Shown here: piece by piece, positions 1 to 11,380 of the stretch | Position numbering within the stretch: the stretch's first letter is position 1 | How the letters are laid out: each line of letters starts with the position of its first letter | Origin: Lentinus brumalis | Lineage: Eukaryota; Basidiomycota; Agaricomycetes; Polyporales; Polyporaceae | Length of the DNA stretch: 64,000 nt | Direction: 5' to 3' | NCBI GenBank assembly: GCA_001792895.1 | Contig: MARA01000003.1 | Span: forward strand, 1,860,001 to 1,924,000 | The notes under the pieces: model-generated | What the model was told of the DNA's origin: nothing | Seen by the model: the letters and a program-made list of their open reading frames with translations, nothing else | The model's database searches: none | Program-made: the position numbers and the translations under genes

Positions 1-2610
1 CTGAGAATGCAATTGAGCGCCTCGCACGAGAGATACGTGCGCGTGCTTACCTGTCTGTGCGATGTTCATCTTGTGCAACTCGAAAAGACGCTGGATCACG
101 AGCCGCTGCAGCCTGCCCAAGGCACGCTGGTATGTGCGGGTTGCAATGTACTTCGAGGCGTTCAAGTACCTCTCATCCATGGGGTCCCATCGCTGCTCAA
201 TACCCAAGCGAACCTCGATCTCGTTGACGTCAGCGGTGAGCTGATCGACGCGATCGCGAAGATACCGCCGGCGCGTCTCGAGTTTGCACGTGGCGGACAG
301 ATCCGCTTTGTATGTTGTCGGTCCGGACGTTGGGGTCAGGAACGTCAGCGCTTGGTTGCCTGCAGCCTTGGCGACAGCGGCCTCGGCAATTTGCGCAGTG
401 CGGTCGTTACCGAGCTGATGTATCCTTCAACTCCTGGCTATAGACAATACTATTGTCAGCACGCGCCAGAGCAAGAGAGAGATAACATGCCTGGTGCTCC
501 ACAACTCACGCAAGGCCTCCGCGTAGAGGACATCGCGCAAGTCCTCCGGATCCTCGTCCCGCAATGTCGTGAAGTACTCGCGCTCTTCCACGTGGTACTT
601 TTGGAGATCGTCCTCGGTAATCTGGAGTGCACTCATCGCCTCGCGCAGCATCGGGGTCTTCTCCTCGATGATCTCCAGCGCCTGACGGTAGTTGTTGTAC
701 AGCATAAGGCCGATGTTGGCATACTTCTCGAAATCCCAATGTTCGAAGAACATGGCGATAAGGAGGCGACGGCGGTAGGGGGAGGCGTAGCGAGTGACGG
801 ACGCAAGCTGATTGGACGCGCTGAAGATGCGCTCCATCGTTTCGAGGTCTTCTAGGCCCATGCCGGGGATACGGTTGGGGTGAAACCTCACCTGACAGGT
901 ATATGAATGTGAGTACCCATGGAACGCGTTGACACAAAACTGAGACCCCGATGCCCTGAAGACTTCGCCAATGGAGCTGTTGTTGATGGTCATCAAGAAC
1001 TCGCAACTGATATCGTATCCATGCATGTTCTTCCCGCCGAGCTTGGTCTGCACCTTCGCTGTCGTCGCGATGCCGTACTTTGCGCTGTGCGAATGATATC
1101 AGCTTGATCGGAGATCTTGGATAAATAGCATCACTTACAGTTCCCCGCTCCGGACCATGTCGGCAATCCAAAGGATCAGGCTGTGTCGGCACGCGCTCGC
1201 GAAGATCCCCGATTCTTCATAGATCGACCACATGCCCTTTTTCTCATCAGCGGCTGCGGCCTTCCAGTTGGACGCGCACGAGCCGATTGTCTCCCCGCCA
1301 TCAGTAGGATCGCCCTCAGTCTCTGGGGCAACGTCCTCCTCGGAGTCTGGCTCGGGGCGGTGTGAGGGTCCTCCACAAGGTCAGGCTTCCGAGGACCTTG
1401 ACGCGACTTGACCTCGTTGGCGAACGAATCTACGAACTCGCGCGGAAGAAAGTAGTCGTTGTCTTCAAACGTGCGCAAGTCAGCTTGACGGCGCCCACCC
1501 GAAGTTGCAACGCGCTTGAGTGAATTGTTCCCATCCATAACGATCATCCTGTCGAAGGTCACCGGCTCCTCGCCGACAAGCTGTTGACGTCAATGTAGGC
1601 TTCGTACGCGTAAGACAGGCAGGCGTACCTTGTATGCGCATGCCGGACAGCCATGCTTCGCCCTCCAACTGGGCGCATCACGTCCGAGCGCTCCCATGAC
1701 CTGGGCTTTGACGTCACGAAGGAGCATCAGGTAAATGTCGAAGGCGTCTGCGAGGGCCGTGCGATAGAACCGACGGTATGGTATCTACGGGGAGATCAGT
1801 TGATATGATCAGATATGCCGCCGGTACCTCAAGCCTCAGGATCGGAACACTCACAGTATACATGAAGCATAGCAGCTTGGCAAAAGCTTCAGTGCTGAAG
1901 GATGCCTTGAAGAGACGGATACTTCGGAAGAGTTCGAGGGTGCGGAAAGAGATGGCGAGTTCAGGATGTAGAGGAGAGGTCGCAAGGTAGCCGTTCAGTG
2001 CAAGATCTTCCGCGATAGAGTGTGTGGGGAAGCGCTTGAAGCTCAGCGTGGTGGCAGTGTCGTAGATGTCGATCACAGCGATCTCTTCGAAAGTCGGGAG
2101 AACCTCCGGGTCCTGAGACGAGGGATTGCCATAGCGCCACTTCATATACGCATCCAGGATGTATGGTAGCATGACTTTCCAGTTATCGTCGAGTCTCTTG
2201 ATACGATCACCCCATGTACGGTTGTCCTGACGCACTCGAGAAGGATGAACACTGAAGTCATTGTGCTGTGAGGTGTGACTGCGCGAGCTATCCGAGCGAT
2301 CAGACTTACCGATTGCCGAGGAGATCCCGTATCGCGTGCGCAATTGACTCCTCCGCGAGCTGGGGCTTGTCTTCCCAGTTCTCGTCCCCGTCGTCATTGA
2401 CGAGGGGCATGTTTTCGAATTCCGGCATCTCCGAGTCGGCATGCTCTTCATGGCAGAGGTCTGCAAGATCCTTTCGCGACTCTCTACCCAATGCTAATGA
2501 CGGACTCAGTTAGTTGCTACATAGATGAACTCTAAGCACGAGTGCGACGCACAATTTTCCAAAGCCCGCAAGCGCTCTTGGGTGCGTCGCCGTTCAGCGG
2601 CCATTGCGGC
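1..2610 (-). CDS. KDZ (Kyakuja-Dileera-Zisupton) transposase, 3' end outside window
   Basis: Predicted DDE-type transposase of the KDZ superfamily, a DNA transposon class abundant in mushrooms. Reading right to left, the likely start at 2610 (MAAERRRTQERL) is followed by a ~60-nt intron, an acidic segment, then a core with hallmark KDZ blocks: ALGRDAPSW near 1690, MDGNNSLKR and FANEVKSR near 1440-1530, the FHGYSHSY and MGLEDLETMERIFSASN blocks near 850-930, and MLYNNYRQALEIIEE near 690. The extreme left codes for RYLNASKYIATRTYQRAL and a QRLFELHKMN segment, also typical of the family. Several short introns are needed, for example near 1570-1620 and 430-490. The coding sequence continues past position 1, so its integrity cannot be judged. 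The family assignment is from recognised motifs; activity is unknown. Confidence 0.85.
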
Positions 2611-2961
2611 TAAGCCTAAGGTACGCGACGAGAGGTGCCCGAAGAAACCGGACCCTCTCCCCTCCCTGGGGCGGTCGGGTCCCTCTATACGCACCCGGCG
2701 GCTGGTCCCTTGTCTGTTCGTAGAGCTGCGGGTCATTAGTGTTATGCAGTAGAGCGTCGCGCTGCTGTCGGGCGTGGACGTACATAATGTTACGCACTGT
2801 GGCACACTTAAGAGGTCCTAGATAATGATCAGAGATCGGCTGTATCACGTATATTAGCATCACGTTCGAGGGGTGCAATTTTCTGTTCTACAATGTCCCG
2901 TATGGCTACACTGAACACAAAATCCGAAGCCTCAAGGTGCACTCCACCGTGCAGAATTGTG

Positions 2962-3612
2962 CTACCAAACATACAACGTGCAGAACGAGCACGATAGCCA
3001 CACCAATGCACCATACAAGACTTCTACACAATAGACGGTGTGGAGTGCAGCCACGCGACCGTACTTACTTACCTGATAATCATGTCTGATATCTCTCACG
3101 GGATCACTGGCCAGGCACGATGCCTTTTGCTTGATACTATCAAGCAGTCGCGAGGGCGTCGGGTGGGTAGTGCCGCCGGTCCAGGCTGAGAGCACAGCGA
3201 CGACGGTGGGGAGAGTCTTCACGGACCGATGGACAGGGCTGGTGTTGAAGATGGGCACGACGACGGACTCGTACATGAGGCCTGAACGCGCCGGCGAGGG
3301 CAGGATTCGAGGGCGGGATAGCGGCGGCGGGCGAGGGCGGGCAGGCAGCGGGCGATGCCAAGCCTTGATATTTGATGCTGGGAGAGAGAGAGCGCGCACC
3401 GACGAGCCGGTGGCTGCTCGCATCGGAGTCTGAACTGGAGGCGCGTCAGCGCCACTTCCAAACACTGCAGTGCCCCGCGCCTGCCTACCGTGATGTACGC
3501 GATGCCCTGAGGGCTTAGTGAACGTCGCCATCGTCTTCAGCGTGTTAGAAAACCCCCAAGAGCCGAAAGAACGGTGGGATTCGGTGCAGAGGGAGAGGCG
3601 GGAGGCGGACAT
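2962..3612 (-). CDS. Hypothetical basic protein, uncertain
   Basis: A minus-strand open frame of about 216 codons from an ATG at 3612 (a second ATG at 3531). It has a Ser/Arg-rich start and a more protein-like C-terminal half (for example VPIFNTSPVHRSVKTLP). A 54-nt GT-AG stretch that keeps frame could be an intron. I recognise no domain. Other frames are also open here, so the call is weak; it may be a chance ORF in GC-rich DNA between two transposons. Confidence 0.25.
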   Translation of the reverse strand: MSASRLSLCTESHRSFGSWGFSNTLKTMATFTKPSGHRVHHGRQARGTAVFGSGADAPPVQTPMRAATGSSVRALSLPASNIKAWHRPLPARPRPPPLSRPRILPSPARSGLMYESVVVPIFNTSPVHRSVKTLPTVVAVLSAWTGGTTHPTPSRLLDSIKQKASCLASDPVRDIRHDYQVSKYGRVAALHTVYCVEVLYGALVWLSCSFCTLYVW

Positions 3613-3915
3613 GACGAGCTTGCTGTCGAGCACGGCGTCGGGAGGGTCTCTGATGGCGCGCAGGGCAGTGGGCGGGACTTGCCGCCGACGGGATCTTTTG
3701 CCGACGGCGCGTGATGCGATGGCGTGCGCCGGGAACTCCTCCCGGTCTTTGCCGGGGCCTGCACACGTGCCTGGAACCTGCCTCTATTTGGGAGGGAGAC
3801 AGACTTGCTGTTTCCAGTATCCAGGAGGAGGTATTGCTAGCGATACTGGTAGAGTACAGAAACGGGGGAAAGAGGTCAAAGTAACCCGCGATGGCCCCCC
3901 TGATAAGGGGTCTAA

Positions 3916-4140
3916 TCAACCATCAAATCGTGATGGCCAGGTGTTGAAGAGCAGCCGGGCTGGGGTAACGGTCACGTTGAGGTTGTCGAGTGGTGGGAGC
4001 GGGTGGATGTACCCAGTGCGGTTGTAGGTACGCGTACAGTTGGGCGGTGTGATTTGGTTGGTCGCATTGTCCACACCAAATGGATCGTCGCGGTAGACGT
4101 GCTGGGATACATCGACCCCAGCGTTGGCCAAAGTTCTCAA
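3916..4140 (-). pseudogene. GMC oxidoreductase fragment
   Basis: This 74-codon open stretch matches the middle of glucose-methanol-choline oxidoreductases (FAD enzymes such as aryl-alcohol oxidase or glucose dehydrogenase). The diagnostic block is PNCTRTYNRTGYIHPLPP followed by DNLNVTVTPARLLFN, corresponding to the family's 'RSYsRtgYi.Pl..R.NL.VLt.a.V.r.lF' segment. No FAD-binding N-terminus or C-terminal HWH/HWN active-site region lies next to it, and a stop follows immediately. I read it as a relic exon. Confidence 0.45.
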
Positions 4141-4537
4141 TGAAGGTAAAGGCGTACTGAATATATTGGATTTCTGCGCACCCTCAGCATTGCCGTCTTG
4201 TTATGACGTAGTGGCGAAAGTCCGTTGCCGTGCTACTGATCAGGTCGGAAACGTGCGTTGTGACGATGGAGCGCTGGAGCGCTGGAAGGAGGAAACGTGG
4301 ACGAAGAAGAGAAGATGAGGAGCGCACATGAAGCCGGCAGTTGATCGCTGCATTCCGGGATGCGGCGCTAAGGCTAGAAGCCTGAGCGCCATGCACAAGG
4401 GGCATGTTTGGACATCTCGTCTCATGCCATTCGGAGGACCCGTCTTGCACAGACGAGAATTTTAGTGAGATGCGCTGAACGGGGTGAACGCACCCTAGAA
4501 GTGCAGAGCGAAAGTGTGCCAACGGGGACGAGATTGA

Positions 4538-4660
4538 TATTGCTGTTTGCAACAAAGATGTCGTGAGCGTCTACTCACGGGTTTTTCCGCATGCCATGTC
4601 TGCGCCCGCCTGCGACTGCGAACACCGTCCTCTCGTTCCTCCCCTGCCTGGCGACAAGTC
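4538..4660 (+). repeat. Dispersed ~120-bp repeat, copy 1 (inverted relative to copy at 9268-9395)
   Basis: The stretch around CTGCGACTGCGAACACCGTC is repeated as its reverse complement at about 9268-9395 with scattered substitutions. The shared block starts at TATTGCTGTTTGCAAC and runs about 120 bases. No terminal structure was recognised; it is probably a fragment of a dispersed element. Confidence 0.7.
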
Positions 4661-5245
4661 TCTACCATGTCAGCTACTGCTCTCTGCAGCTTCTTCCCTA
4701 TTTGCTTCGTATCTGTAATACCCCGCTTACACCGCTCAATATTGCATCATGTCAAGCATTCCATCCGGCTAGGGAGAGGGACCAGGACTGGACAAGGACA
4801 GGGACAGGGACAGAGGAACGAGTACGAGGATAGCGGCGCAGCGATAGAGAGGTGAGTAACCAAGTCTGCATAGGCTGTTCTCCTGCATTGCACTACAAGA
4901 GGTCCCCCCTCCGCTCTCCTGCCATGCGCTGCACGCGCATAGTTGGCCTCTGCACGTCCCCATACTGGAGCCGCAAGGGCTGCTTCGGCCGCGCGGTGGA
5001 AGTGCGATCCATGTGAGCCACAACGGAGGGTCGTTTTGACCACCAGTGGCACCCGGGATCTTTGGGACACGCGATGGTTAGGCCGCGCACGCCATGAGCA
5101 ATGTTGGTCATCCTCGGACCTCATGTATTCGATAGATGTAAGATATAATGCCAGTCCTGTTCTGTATATCAATGTTGCCTACCTGACCGGTCGGCGGGCT
5201 GTCAGTATGTACGCATGCCTCATTTCATCGGCTCTGCATACTACC

Positions 5246-6460
5246 ATGGCACGAACCAAGGCCCTCTTGCAGGACTTCGGTTGGGACATCGTTCATATGT
5301 GACACCTTCGGAACCTCCCTGTTGAAGAAATTGTCGCTGCTACTGGTCTCCACAAACGGACAATTCAACATGTACTTCAGAACTTCGGTCGCACTAGTGA
5401 TGTCGCTGCACGCCCACGCACTGGAGGTAGATGCAAACTGAACGATGATGCTGTAGAGGTACGTGCGCCGCTCCTGACACTCTCACCTTCGTCAATCTTG
5501 GGATACCACAGTATATACAAGGGTGCATTGAGCATTTACCCAATATATACTTGTCCGAGCTGCAAGGACAGATCAAAGACATGTGCAAAATTAAGGTGTC
5601 TGCTACGACCGTTTGGCGATCCCTATCCTGGCTTGGATTCACTTTGAAGAAGGTATGATATATGATATCGCATGTTCACGACCTTGACAGCTCATAGACG
5701 GTGTTCAGATTACCAAAGTGGCAATGGAACGAAGCGAAGAGAAGCGAATGAGCTACATGTTCCCCATGGGTGCTCTGCACGAGCCAGAACAGCTCGGCTT
5801 CGCCGATGAGAGCTCATTTGACAGACGGACCACATATCGGGGCTATGCATGGGCTCTCAAGGGGAGACGGGCTATTCGCAGCTGTTTCTATGTTCAGGGA
5901 AAGCGGTAGGTGCTCCATACAATGGGTGTCGGCCTCCCGCTCACAGCATAGTTGTTCCCGTCTTCCAGATATTCTGTCCTCCCTGCTCTCAGTATGGATG
6001 GCATGCTTTATTGCCGTGTAATTGAGGGCGCATTCAACACGGAACATTTTATGGGGTTCATAGCAGGCCTTCTGGATCAGATGCAGCCTTATCCTGCTCC
6101 GAACTCAGTTATTGTCATGGACAACGCTCGCATCCACAAATCCCCTGAAATGATTGACATGATTGAAGCTCGGTGCATCTCATCTTGCATATCTTGGCCT
6201 GTTCACCAGTCTAAGATGTACACAGTGGAATGTGAATCGAATTCTTGCCAACATACTCGCCCGACTTCAACCCGATCGAACAGGCATTCTCTGTCATCAA
6301 GGCCTACGTGTGTCGCCACCATCCTCACTTTGCCCGCTCTCACACAACTGGGGTCAACCCAGAGGAAGACATGGAGGCTCATCATATGCTTTTGGACGCG
6401 GTCTATGCCATCTTGCCAGTGCATGCACGTTCATTCTTCTGTCATAGTGGATACATCTAG
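5246..6460 (+). pseudogene. Tc1/mariner (IS630-type DDE_3) transposase, decayed
   Basis: Cut-and-paste transposase of the Tc1/mariner superfamily. The start MARTKALLQDFGWDIV precedes helix-turn-helix-like N-terminal segments, then the DDE catalytic domain: first Asp in ADESSFDRR (~5810), second in VIVMDNARIHKS (~6120), final Glu in PDFNPIEQ (~6285). Three or four short introns are needed (about 5461-5512, 5655-5710, 5909-5970 and 6179-6225). Two in-frame TGA stops, at 5300 and 6233, fall where family members carry Arg, so they look like CGA-to-TGA changes; otherwise the frame is nearly intact. No terminal inverted repeat was identified with confidence. Confidence 0.85.
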
Positions 6461-6607
6461 GCTGGCACATTGTAGTTGACTTGAGGCTTGGTTTACAAGA
6501 AAGAAATTAGTGTTCCTATTAAAATGATGTGTCTACAATATGATGCACGGAAGATGGCAGAGAGAGGTCGAGCTAACTAAGCTTAACGAATGACGAGATA
6601 CAAGGGA

Positions 6608-8934
6608 TTAACCATAACGCCGACGCTTCTCCTCCCGGACGGCAGCATCATGCTTGTCCTTGTCGTACAATGCCCAGTCCAGCAAGCACGATGCAGTCCT
6701 GAAGCTCATATCAGGGATCAGCTGCTGGAGTATTGCGGGGTAAATCAGCGGACCAGTCAAACCATTTACACGAAGAAGACCGTTCTGCTCAAAGTGCGGA
6801 GCCCACTGAGCATAGCTCTGGTTATCAGCCCCACGCACGGGATGGAAGTCCAACCAATGTAACCAATCTCTGACCGTCTGATACTTGACGTCGACTGGCT
6901 CCGCAAGCAGCTCGGCATTGCAAGGTTCCGGAGAATGTTCACGACGAACACCAGCATGCCGCACCGGAGAGTTCTCCTGATAGTAGTGGCGTGGTGTAGG
7001 CGAGAGATCGTGGTGGCTATGGTCTGAGTGGTGGTGACGGCGAGGCGTTGATGGTGGATACAGGGCTGCAGCATGGGGCTGATACAGAGGGAATGGAGGG
7101 AAGGAGGTTGATGGAGGCGCATATGGAGGGTAAGTGGGTGCTGACACCGGATACAGCGGAAGATAAGCAGGAGTAGCGGGAGGGTATGGGAGTGGAGGCA
7201 CGGGATATGGCATGTAGGGGTATGCTGGCGTGGGAGTGGAAGGAGGGAGCATGAACGCTCCGAGGTACGGCGCACCAGCGTATGGCAACTGTCCGTTGAC
7301 GAGCTGCGGAACTCTGGGAGAAGGACCGTAGCATTGGCAGATGTAGTGCGGTCATTGGCGGCAGCCTGTGAAGTGGCACTTGGCACTGTATCCTCGGGAT
7401 CCGAAGCGCGAGCCTTGTCTGATGCTGGGCTCTTCTCACTGTTCTTGCGTGGTGGCAGATCAGGGAGCGACGTCTTCAGGAGCTCAGGGAATCTCTCAGC
7501 AGTGGCAACTCCTATGTGCTGACCGATAGCGAAGGTTCAGCACACATAAAACAGACATTTTGCGAACGTACATACCACCATAGTTGCCCACTTTGAGAGG
7601 ACCTTCATCGTCAGATGTCAGTGGTCGCATGGGGGCAGTACGACACAAGGGCGCTGGCATGCTGCACAGAAGTTCTTCTCACTGATATCCTTCACAATTG
7701 CGGGGAACAGATCATTTGACGTGGATGAGGGCGCAGTGCGCTGCGCCGGAGCTTGGAGTGACAGATGCGGGAGCTGGACTTGTGCTAGTTGTTTTAGTAG
7801 ATGGACCCTGTAGCACAACATAAGAATGAGTTGACGGCAGCCAGACTACACAATTCACCAGCCCTGGACCAGTGCCCATGTTGTCATGGATAACCGATAA
7901 CATGACTGCAAATGGTCGTACACTCCCCTGACCCCAGTTCTTTGAGCGTTCATTCGTGATGTATGCCCAAATGTGCCGCTTCAGACATTCCCGCTCCTCC
8001 TCATCCTGCAGCGACGTAGGGACCGGCTTCCTGCCGTTCTTCTGTTCCCACAAGAGTTCGTATGCCAGACGCAGGAGAGAAGGCTCACGGACCATCTTGT
8101 CTGCGATCTTGATGCGCACTGTGGTCCATGGAGTCGAAGCAAAGAGGTTGAGATCGCGCATCGCCAAACCATATGGGACCTTGAACGGGATCTTGAAGTC
8201 GAAGTCTGCTAGAAGTCGAAGGTGAAAGATCAGCAACAGGTTGCTCATGAGCAGCCTTCATTCGCACCGTTATCCTCTGAGCGGTCGAAGTCGTCATCTG
8301 GCGTAGGAGCCACAGCTGGTTGCACCTTTGTCTGGGTGGGGCGTGGCTTCAATGCCTTACCCATAGATGCAGCCCTGGACGTAGCCTGAACATAGATGCG
8401 ATCCCACTGGGCAGCCACAAACAATTCCATGAAAGGCCGTCCACCGGAACCAATATCCTCGTGCTCATCGACCAGGTCAATCACCCTGCTCGGTTGAGCC
8501 CGCCCTCCTCGTCCAACGACCGCATTCACATCTCCCTCCTCATGGTACTCATCTGCCTCCCACTCTCCGTCAGCCTCTTCTCCCTCCTCAGCGACTGCAA
8601 ATGCACTGGCAGCTGCAAGAACCTGGTCACCCACTGGAGACTCAGAGTGACTTTGTATGCGGGGCAGGGCGGGTACTGTAGCGGCATGTTGGGAACGCAT
8701 GTTTGCGAGCATCAGAGCAGCATCTTGCCCTAGTTGCTGTGTTGGCTCCCAAGCCAGTGTGGCCTTCTTTGGCTTGGGACGTGGCCTGGGACGAGGATGG
8801 GGCCAGGCTGCAGAAGGAGGAGGGACAGGAGCGCTGGGAGCCACAGTGCACGGTGTTCGACGCGGCAGATTGGCAGAGGCCGGTTTGGCTTTGGCCGTCG
8901 CAGCTGGCTTGGTCTGATTATTGTGCTTTCTCAT
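6608..8934 (-). CDS. Hypothetical multi-exon protein, Pro/Tyr-rich with SAM-like C-terminus
   Basis: The ATG is at 8934. Exon 1 codes a basic, Pro/Ala-rich, then acidic N-terminus; a 59-nt GT-AG intron joins EDN to ADFDFKIPFKVPYGL. The conserved-looking core follows (FASTPWTTVRIKIADKM, HIWAYITNERSKNWGQG). After further introns (about 7560-7870, exact joins unclear) comes a long Pro/Tyr tract, then a His-rich patch, then a helical C-terminus (QTVRDWLHWLDFHPV to LLDWALYDKDK) that resembles a SAM-like fold; the stop is near 6608. Similar proteins recur in many copies in Agaricomycetes as I recall, which together with the transposon setting suggests a mobile or rapidly amplified family. Function unknown. 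Exon joins in the middle are not resolved, so a broken copy is possible. Confidence 0.55.
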
Positions 8935-10167
8935 AGTAGGGAGTGTAGTGGTGTAGAATAAAGTAGAATCAATGGGTGAATGACAGTGGTACAATAGAAA
9001 GGATGTATGGGGATCGAGCGAGCGAGCGAGCACACGGTTGATATAGGTAGGAGATCACATTTTGGAACGTGTCGGTACGATGATTTACACTTCAACACCT
9101 CAAGGCCACGACTTGACTAGTCCAAATGGGACTGCATACCTGATGATGAACAAACATGCCTCCAATATGCCGAGCCTAGCCCTTCGAGTCTGATCCAGTA
9201 TGCCCCCGACAGTGTATCCTCTTGCAACATGTTGCGATGTTCAGCAAAGAGCCATTGAGCACTACTGTTGTAGTCCAGAGCTGGTGGCAAGCAGGGAAGA
9301 GACGAGAGGACGGTGTTCGCAGTCGCAGGCGGGCGCACACATGGCGTGCAGAAAAAATCCGCAAGTAGACGCTCGCGACATCTTCGTTGCAAACAGCAAT
9401 AAAGAGTTGACGTCCTCCCTTCCCTCCCTCGACCTGGGAAATGACTAATCGGCCATGGCGCCTGACAACATACAGTTTCGCCTTAGGGTCGCCGAAAATC
9501 CGCCCACTCGCCGCACTTACTCCCGGACTCCTTCTCAAGTAGAACCATATGCAACGGTCCCGCCAATATGACATCACAGCGATTGTTCATAAAGTCACTG
9601 CCAACACACACCATGCCCATACAGCCATACTAGGCCATACTCCCCGGGGGTCGTCGTGCAAGTAACACGTCATCTCGCTACTCCGTCACCCATAAACATC
9701 GAACGAACGGCACAACGCACACATCGATGATGATGCTGAGGATGTCTGAGGACGTTTGAGTTTGCTGGTATGGATGCAGGTCAAACGGATAGTGAGTAGG
9801 TCGTTTTTTGCCTGTTCCATGTTGCCCCCGTTGCCTGCCATATGGTGGATACCCATGACATGGTGGATGCCCGCGAGATGGCGGATGCTTGCGATATGGC
9901 GGATGTGCACAGGGCGGTGGAAGCCTGCGACATGTGGTTTCCAGTCTTCATTACCCCCCCTTGGAGACTTAGGTTTACTACTGTAGAGTACAGCTACAAG
10001 CGTAGATTGTGCGTTACCCTCGCCCTCCCTGAATGTGGCTCATATGTTCCTGCCTTGCTCACCCTCTCACTCACCTCTGAGTGCTCCGCGTATCCCGCCT
10101 GACATGGCTTACACAGTATTTACCACGTGTGTTCTCAGCTATGAGATGGATTGATGCTCGGATCAGC
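8935..10167. other. Non-coding stretch with repeat copy and degenerate short repeats
   Basis: No credible gene. It holds the second copy of a ~120-bp dispersed repeat (about 9268-9395, inverted relative to 4538-4660) and a short imperfect tandem run of GATGCCCGCGAGATGGCG-like units at about 9840-9905. Open frames here overlap on both strands and have no domain signal. Confidence 0.6.
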
Positions 10168-10204
10168 GGTGTCACGCATGGAACATGACTGACCCTAATA
10201 CAGG

Positions 10205-10944
10205 ATGGTACACGCAACTGAAGCCTACCAACAACCCCGCCTAATCAACCGTGTCACTCGTTCGAACCCCGTGTTGATCAGGGTGACTGCACCCCCTCGG
10301 ATCAGGGTGACTGCACCCCCTCAAATCAGGGTGACTGCACCCCCTGGATCAGGGTGACTGCACCCCCTCGGATCAGGGTGACTGCACCCCCTCGGATCAG
10401 GGTGACTGCACCCCCTCGGATCATCTACCGCGACAGCGAGTACAGCATCTGACTCAGCCGACACGTCGAGACCCCCACGCTCTCCATCCACATCGGAGAC
10501 ATGTACGAGGATGATGCCCAGACCTCCTCGGAGGACTCCGTCATCTCAGCAGCCATCTCAGAGATCGTCCTCGATCTGGACCTCACGCGCACGAGGGAAT
10601 GGGAGATGGGCCCTGCTCGTGCCGATACTGCTCTCGCCTACTGGCCGGACGAGACTGCATCTCTCTTGTCGAATGACACTGGCACCACCGTCTTCGAGAC
10701 CGAGGATAGCGAGGAGGAGACACTTGCCTCGATCATAGCCAAGCTGGAGACCCTAGAGCTGCGGTGGGAGAACAGCTTCCTCGACCTCGAGGAACGCAGG
10801 GAGAGTTGGGAGTCGGAGAGCCCTTCCGCGATCATCTTCGCGCCTAACGTGGCGCGCACCGTGACTACAGGACCACATTACGACGTGGACGGAAACCTCA
10901 TCGAGGAGGGGAACAACATGGTCAATGGTGCTCTTCTTGACTGA
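10205..10944 (+). pseudogene. Acidic element-encoded protein, broken copy
   Basis: Homologous to the intact 209-codon ORF at 28528-29157. This copy has two breaks: a 24-bp sequence present once in the other copy is amplified to about six units (10276-10420), adding a number of bases not divisible by three, and a TGA at 10450 replaces the GGA glycine codon of the intact copy. The region after the ATG at 10501 (MYEDDAQTSSEDS) stays open to 10944. The product is rich in Glu/Asp/Ser/Thr with no recognised domain; it could be a Gag-like or accessory protein, but this is a guess. Confidence 0.6.
10276..10420 (+). repeat. 24-bp minisatellite, ~6 units
   Basis: Consecutive units of ATCAGGGTGACTGCACCCCC plus a four-base linker start at 10277, 10301, 10325, 10348, 10372 and 10396; the third is one base short. 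The paralogous copy at about 29060 holds the unit once, so the array arose after the two copies separated. Confidence 0.95.
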
Positions 10945-11054
10945 ACGTGTACAACAGGAGGGACTGCGGGCTATGCATGTACTTCTTGGGTTGACGCGAA
11001 TGGTCTCATTGTCTATCTTGGCGTGCAATCAAACTCGATTGTACTATCGTATGG

Positions 11055-11380
11055 ATGTTATTGTGCCCCTTCTGAGTCCGTGAATAACTTGGAAGGTTTG
11101 TTTTACTTTTTCATTGTCTCTGAGAACTTTCTTGAACTTCGACAACTTCTCTATAGTACTACTTTTATCTCTTTATTGTTCCTTTAACTTACTCCTACGC
11201 CATTGTCTCCTCAGCATTGTTCTTCCTTTGATTGTACTCACCTCCATTGTTCATGTGTCATTGTTTCCTTTCTATTGTCTGAGCCAGGACAATAAGACTA
11301 GTGACTGTTTGGTAGTATTTGTAAATTTCCCGTAGAGACAGTATATAAGCCCCCACCCTCTGAGGGTTGGAGGACGAGTT
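11055..11380 (+). promoter_or_regulatory. LTR-like promoter: ATTGT motif cluster and TATA box
   Basis: A TATATAAG box lies at about 11341-11349, followed by a C-rich stretch. Between about 11111 and 11280 the pentamer ATTGT occurs eight times on the plus strand (usually followed by C or T), spaced roughly 10-40 bases apart, plus ACAAT once. The same arrangement is kept in the inverted copy (TATA at about 28128-28135). ATTGT[TC] resembles an HMG-box/SOX-type binding site; that it is bound is inference. Confidence 0.45.

Noticed and set aside
7..855. Long plus-strand open frame (282 codons)
   Set aside because: It is antisense to clear KDZ transposase exons; the protein has no domain signal.
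7956..8733. Several plus-strand open frames over the Pro/Tyr-rich gene
   Set aside because: Shadows of the minus-strand exons, low complexity and no domain.
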